DNA from: Gnetum montanum
Taxonomy: Eukaryota; Streptophyta; Gnetopsida; Gnetales; Gnetaceae
Assembly: GCA_015680685.1 (NCBI GenBank)
Contig: MNCI01004788.1
Location: forward strand, 320,093 to 384,092
DNA: 64,000 nucleotides
Reading direction: 5' to 3'
Shown here: positions 59,158 through 64,000 of the stretch, piece after piece
How the letters are laid out: each line of letters starts with the position of its first letter
Position numbering within the stretch: position 1 is the stretch's first letter
Program-made: the position numbers and the translations under genes
The notes under the pieces: generated by a model
Told to the model about the DNA's origin: nothing
What the model saw: the letters and a program-made list of their open reading frames with translations, nothing else
Databases searched by the model: none

Positions 59158-60401
59158 ATTTGAACTTCAGTTTTTACTATAAAAATTATATCAACAAACA
59201 TTAAAATATTCACAAGAAAATTTTCAAATTTAATATAATCTAATACAACATAGGTTATTTATTGTTCTAATTCATCAATGAAGATGCTAAATAAAGTGTG
59301 TGAAAGTGGACATCCTTTTTTCAACCCAATATTGCAATTTAGAATAATTTTTTTCTATATGTTATTATATAAGATCATAATTTGTATTGAACTATACAAC
59401 TTTTGGATAGTGGATATAAGTTCTTCAAGAGTGCAAATATCCTTCAAAAATGTTTTTTATTGCCTATAATTTATTATCAAAAATGTTTTTTTTTCCTCAC
59501 TTTGGTAAAAAGTTTTGTACAGACTTTTAAGATACCATTGAATACTTTATAAGCTTCCCACCCATTAGTTTCCCCAACTTAAAGTTTGTATCTTGCTATC
59601 TATTACATATCTATTTGAACTATAAGCTCATTGCCATTGATCCAACAATGAAGCTGCAAAATAGTCGAGGGTTTTATGGCATAGTTTTTTAGCATTGATG
59701 GGTCTAGAAGGGCATTTGAATGATCATAATTCATTCCTTTTTCAATGAGCTAGAGGTTAGTGCAAAAATCAAAAAACAACCATGGAGTCAAAATCCTTGT
59801 AGGTTCAAAACATTCTAGTGATATTGGAAAATGACAATACAACATGTAGTTGCTTATCAAACTAGGATAGCTTGACTCTAGATGTTGAATTTTCTTAGGA
59901 TTTTCTTGCTAAGATAGTAAAAGAATTGCCACAACTTTATGTAATAGGATTTTTTATTGATTGTATGCCTCCAATAAATTTTCTAAATAATTAGATATAA
60001 AAACATTAAGTTTCTAGGAATGTTATTATTTTTGTAGTATCAAATTTAACTAAGAAATTTTCCTTTTTTGGTTTTAGAAAAACAATGTGATTGAATTATT
60101 TTTCCATGATTGAATATTCCCAAAATAATATGAAAAAAAAGTAATATGGATACAATGGTATGTTTTAGGAAATTACAGGTAACTAAAGTGATGAAACCCT
60201 GCCCCAAAAAAAAATATGATCTCAAAATTTTGATGCTATGTTAATTGGGAGTAGTGAAAAAAATGAAACTTGAGCATCCACTAATAATGTTTCAGGAATT
60301 GTTTTGTTGAATCAATTTGCAAAACAAGGTAGATTAATAATTACAAGCTTTGGGCATGAAAACTCCAAGTGCCCTAAGGATGGGAATCTTTCCACTTTGC
60401 A
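59158..60401. other. AT-rich, nothing recognised
   Basis: No supported coding or repeat feature; short ORFs are low-complexity. Confidence 0.35.
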
Positions 60402-61100
60402 ACATCATGAAGCTTATTTCATGGAATGTTTGGGGACTCTCAAACATATATAATCTAATATTATATTTATATAATGCTTGTTAACATGGTTTTTTCAGTA
60501 ATGTAAGATTCAATGTTTCAATTTTGAAGTTATAATACTATTTTCTTAACGGTATTCATTTGTTTCTAATCATTCAATAGGAAAGGGAAGTGTTGTTATC
60601 CTTCTCCATAGAAAGATGTATAATTCTATTTTAGACTTTGGAAAGGATGATAAAGTAATCTATGTTTAGGTTGGTTTGAAGTGGCATAATGTTGTTTTTG
60701 GTCTTGTATGTATTTATGTTCTTTGCAACTACAAGGATTGTTAGAAGTTGTGAGATTAGCTTCATGTTGCTCTTCTAGATGTCACTTGGCTTGTTGTAGG
60801 GTATTTTAATATGACCAAAAATGAATTTGATAAACATGTTGGTAGAAAGTAGGTTTGAAGGACAATGAATTTGACAAATGGACTCAATACAAAGGTAATT
60901 TTCAACTTTAAGATGCTAACAATAAACTTTAAAATCCCATGATTAATGTGTGGTTTGCTTAAAATAAAGCTCAAAAAGGCTTAGACTACATCATATCCAA
61001 GTGTAGATCATGTTTATCTCTCCAAAATTGAAAATGAAGTTGAGGTTTTACTTATACCCTATTTAATCTTTTTGACCACATCAATTTCAAATTTTCATTT
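60402..61100 (+). pseudogene. L1-type LINE endonuclease (APE) domain
   Basis: ORF2 start MKLISWNVWGLSN matches the opening motif of L1 endonucleases (MKxISWNVRGL). Downstream are GSVVILLHRKMYNSI-like and VVFGLVCIYVLCNY strands and WLVVGYFNMTKNEFDK, where the catalytic GDFN motif has Tyr for Asp. It ends in a region resembling the LDYI and SDH segment (SYPSVDHVYLSK). Stops and frameshifts are many. It would nick target DNA to prime reverse transcription; inactive here. Confidence 0.65.
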
Positions 61101-62344
61101 TGGAATATCCAAATTATTTATTATAGAAAGCTTCTAGTTATTAAAAATTATTAACAAGTGCTTTCTAATCATAATCATCTTTCTTGGTAGATTTAATTCC
61201 CTATAGATGATCATAACTATAGATATTTTTCATCTTTAATACAACACTTTTGTGTAGCAATTCTCTATGTGGACTTTTTATGTAAATATGGATTCTTGCT
61301 CTTCAACCTAATTGAGATGTTTCTTTGATAAATTGGTGGAATGATTGGCCATCATGTTTAATATTTTGCGAAGCATTTTGGTAAATTAGTGGCCTCTACC
61401 ATAATATCTCTACAAAAAAACCTTAATCTCAAGTGTTGTTTTTTTATCAAAATTGGATTAATGAAGATCTTGGCTTTCAAAATGATAAGCATTATTAAGC
61501 TAAATTTATACATATTTGCACTTTTTATCTTAGTTTCAAGGAGGAGATCAAGCTTCTCTTGAAATTTTCCACTTCTTCAAGGGTAAGCCTTTTCTCCTCT
61601 TATTGAAACCATTTCTATTGAAGGTAATATTTATACTTTACATATTGATATTCTTAACATTTTTCATAGTAATTATTCTAGAGTTTTTTGTGTTAAATCT
61701 CATGGTGTGGATGAATAATGAAAGTTACTAAGAATCTTAAAAGTGAATCTAGAAATCCCATTGAATCAAATATTCTTAGAGTTGTGACTTCATAAAAAAT
61801 TCATACACATAAAAATCATAGAAAACAAAGAAAAGCACCTTTACTAATGTATCAACAATTTTTCTATATGCAAGCATCTAGTTCTTCATGAAGGCAACTT
61901 TACATTTTTTTTGCTTCTTTTTCCTTATTCTCCTAAATCACCTTACCATTATATCAAATGCATGACTTGAAGAGGCTTTCATAGTGTTTTAGGGGTCTAG
62001 GATAGAAGGAGAGATAGAAAGGAAGAGCCTAGATAAGATCCATTGTAAGATTTTCCTTATTACACATTTCAACCCATAAAAATAGAGGTGTGATTTAATT
62101 AATATGGAAAATTAAGAATAATATATTTTCTAAAACCATCACTCCCACATGAAGCTAGGCATCTTTAACTATCAAATGATTCAAACCGTGTTGAAAAATA
62201 TGACCGTATAAAGAAGATATGGGGTTTTCAAGTTTGCTATGCAAAATAACATAACGTTTAAATTTAGTTGCTTCTAATTAAAAATAATGTATCTGGTCTC
62301 TAGAGAGGAGATAAGACATTGATCCATAAGTTATAGGATCAAAT
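61101..62344 (+). other. Degenerate LINE middle region or unrelated insertions
   Basis: Lies between endonuclease and RT but is longer than usual for L1 ORF2 and mostly unreadable. Likely holds insertions I cannot identify. Confidence 0.3.
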
Positions 62345-63065
62345 CACAAGAACTTTAACTGGCCATAACTTTTGCATATGAACTCCATTTTTTGCAAATG
62401 AAGGGTTAATTATAAGGTTTTTCAATGTTTTAGATGCAATGGTATTATCAAATTTGACCTATAAGATCATTTGAAGGTGCTTCCAATAGGTGTTCTTTAT
62501 TTTGATGAAGATTCAGTGGTTTATTCTACACCAAACATAATGCAATCCCAAACCACATCACTTATGTTGGTATCCCATTATTCATAACCATGTCACACCT
62601 AAAAAAAACCTTCCCCTTTCTAGTTTTAAAGGAAGAAAAGTGTGAGGTGTGCCCAACTCAACTAGTACATTGATGAGTTGAATTATCAAACCTATGTATA
62701 TAAATATCTCTTCAAGATCGGTTATGCCATCATAGAAGAGTGAGTAAAGAGAGCTGTGTGACCTTAGTGGTAGATTAGCAATAAAATTCCAACAAAGAAG
62801 CAATTGAGACATGCTTTAAAGCTTTTAAGCATTTCAACTAAAATAGTTTTTGTAATAACAATTACATCTCTAAAGATGAGTTTTAAAAGACTATCAAGTA
62901 GGTTAAAGATGACAAAGTTCTTGTAATAAATGGATTGCCTACAAAGTTTTATAAAAGATTATGGCATGTCATTGGACATGAAACTTACAATATTTATCTT
63001 GAAGCCCTTGAGAGAGGCTTTTTAGAGGTTACTCATAAATAGAGTGGTTAAGCTTCTTTCAAAAG
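62345..63065 (+). repeat. Tandem duplication, copy 1, containing LINE RT N-terminal segment
   Basis: Aligns with 63235-63960 from TGAACTCCATTTTTTGC-type sequence to the RT segment. The RT part (about 62875-63100) reads VLVINGLPTKFYKRLWHVIG and YLEALERGFLEV, then LLSKGGGFSILNHC, the motif K..G.DG.P..FY...W..IG of L1 RTs. Confidence 0.75.
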
Positions 63066-63234
63066 GTGGTGGCTTTAGTATCCTAAATCATTGCTACGTG
63101 GACCACTAGACTTGTGCTAAGTGGTTGCTAATATGGACCTATAGATGACAACATGGTGCTGACATCATTTTATTCATTGTTGATGTCATTATGTTGACCA
63201 ATATTGACTTTTGGTCAAAGGTTGATCAAAACTT

Positions 63235-63960
63235 TGGCTATCTATACCTTTTGCATCTAAACTCCATTTTTTGCAAATGAAGGGTCAATGATAACATATT
63301 TTTGATGTTCTAGACGAAATGGTGCTATTAGATTTTACCTATAAGATCATTTGGAGATGCTTCCAATAGGTTTTCCTTATTTTGATGAAGATTCATAGCT
63401 TTATTCTGCACCAAACACAAGGCATTTTTAAATCATATTGCTTACTCTAGTATCCCGTTTTTTATAAGCATGTGATACATAACAAAAACCTTCCCCTTGC
63501 AAGTTTTAGAGGGAGAAAAAGTGTGGAATGTGCTTAGCTCAACTAGTACATTGGTGAGTTAAATCATTAGACCTATGTTTGTTAGTATCTCTTCAAAATG
63601 AGTTGCACCATCATAGAAGAGTGAGCAAAGAGAGTTATGTGACATTATTGGTAGGTTGGCAAAAGAGTTCCAACAAAGAAGTGAGTGAGACATGCCTTAA
63701 AGCTTTTAAGCATTTCAACTAAGATATTGTTTCCAATGACAGTTACATCTCTAAAGATGAGTTTTAAAGGACTCTAAAGTAGCTTAAAGATGACAGAGTT
63801 CTTGGAATGGATGGGTTTCCTATAGAATTTTCTAAAAGATTATGGCATGTTATTGGAAATGAAACTTATAATATTCATCTTGAAGTCTTTGAGAAAGGCT
63901 TCTCAGGGGTTACTCAAAACTAGAGTGGTTAAGCTTCTTCCAAAAGTAGGTGGCTTTAGT
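63235..63960 (+). repeat. Tandem duplication, copy 2, containing LINE RT N-terminal segment
   Basis: Second copy, about 890 bases after the first. The RT part (about 63770-63940) reads KDDRVLGMDGFPIEFSKRLW and HLEVFEKGFSGV, closer to the functional motif (GMDGFP) than copy 1. The element continues past the window end. Confidence 0.75.
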
Positions 63961-64000
63961 AGCCTAAATAACCATGTACTTATCACTTTTTTGAATTTTA

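Noticed and set aside
1-64000. CRISPR arrays, rRNA, tRNA genes, bacterial-type operons
   Set aside because: No regularly spaced short repeats, no rRNA or cloverleaf-like sequence recognised by eye; composition and elements are those of a plant nuclear genome.

Overview
The window reads as intergenic DNA from a large-genome seed plant. It is AT-rich and CpG-poor, crowded with old nested Ty3/gypsy LTR retrotransposons and fragments of non-LTR elements (LINEs), and contains no host gene I can defend. The long, heavily decayed Athila/Tat-like elements and the absence of intact genes would suit a gymnosperm, but that is inference; no host gene fixes the species.

Left edge (1-4080, minus strand): element A, a relatively young Tat-like element with a long LTR, primer binding site (PBS), gag, protease and an archaeal-type RNase H. 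These lie in one reading frame broken by five stops. Protease runs straight into RNase H with no reverse transcriptase between. A second copy of this LTR (15643-17068) carries the PBS and nothing further inward.

Most of the rest belongs to one family of Athila-like elements. Shared marks are LTR termini TGATGA...TCATCA, a decayed tRNA-Asp-type PBS one base inside the LTR, and a GGGGGTA-type polypurine tract. Members carry different modules. B (8770-15642, minus) has gag and almost no pol. D (21353-31330, plus) is nearly complete: LTR, PBS, gag, PR, RT, RH, INT, 3' region, LTR, with a perfect 5-bp target duplication TTAAG. G (33822-42993, minus) has gag, no pol, and a third ORF. H (about 31638-33821 plus 42994-47840, minus) has integrase and the third-ORF C-terminus and is split by G and by solo LTR K. 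F (53926-58785, minus) has only the third ORF. C (20640-21352 plus 31331-31637, minus) is a third-ORF remnant split by D.

The third ORF ('ORF3' here) lies where Athila-type elements may carry an env-like gene. It would encode roughly 900 aa: a globular N-terminal domain, a long coiled coil and a conserved C-terminal block. In G and F (and, without a visible ORF3 start, in H) a TATA-like box sits upstream, preceded by short palindromic repeats of the same type as those in the element's own LTR U3. I regard this internal-promoter/ORF3 module, with its repeat flavour matched to the LTR, as the most interesting thing here.

Right edge (58787-64000, plus): the 3' end of an RTE-type LINE, then an L1-type LINE with endonuclease and a tandemly duplicated RT segment. 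Remaining stretches (4081-8254, 17361-20639, 47841-48664, 49546-52690, 59158-60401) hold little I can name.
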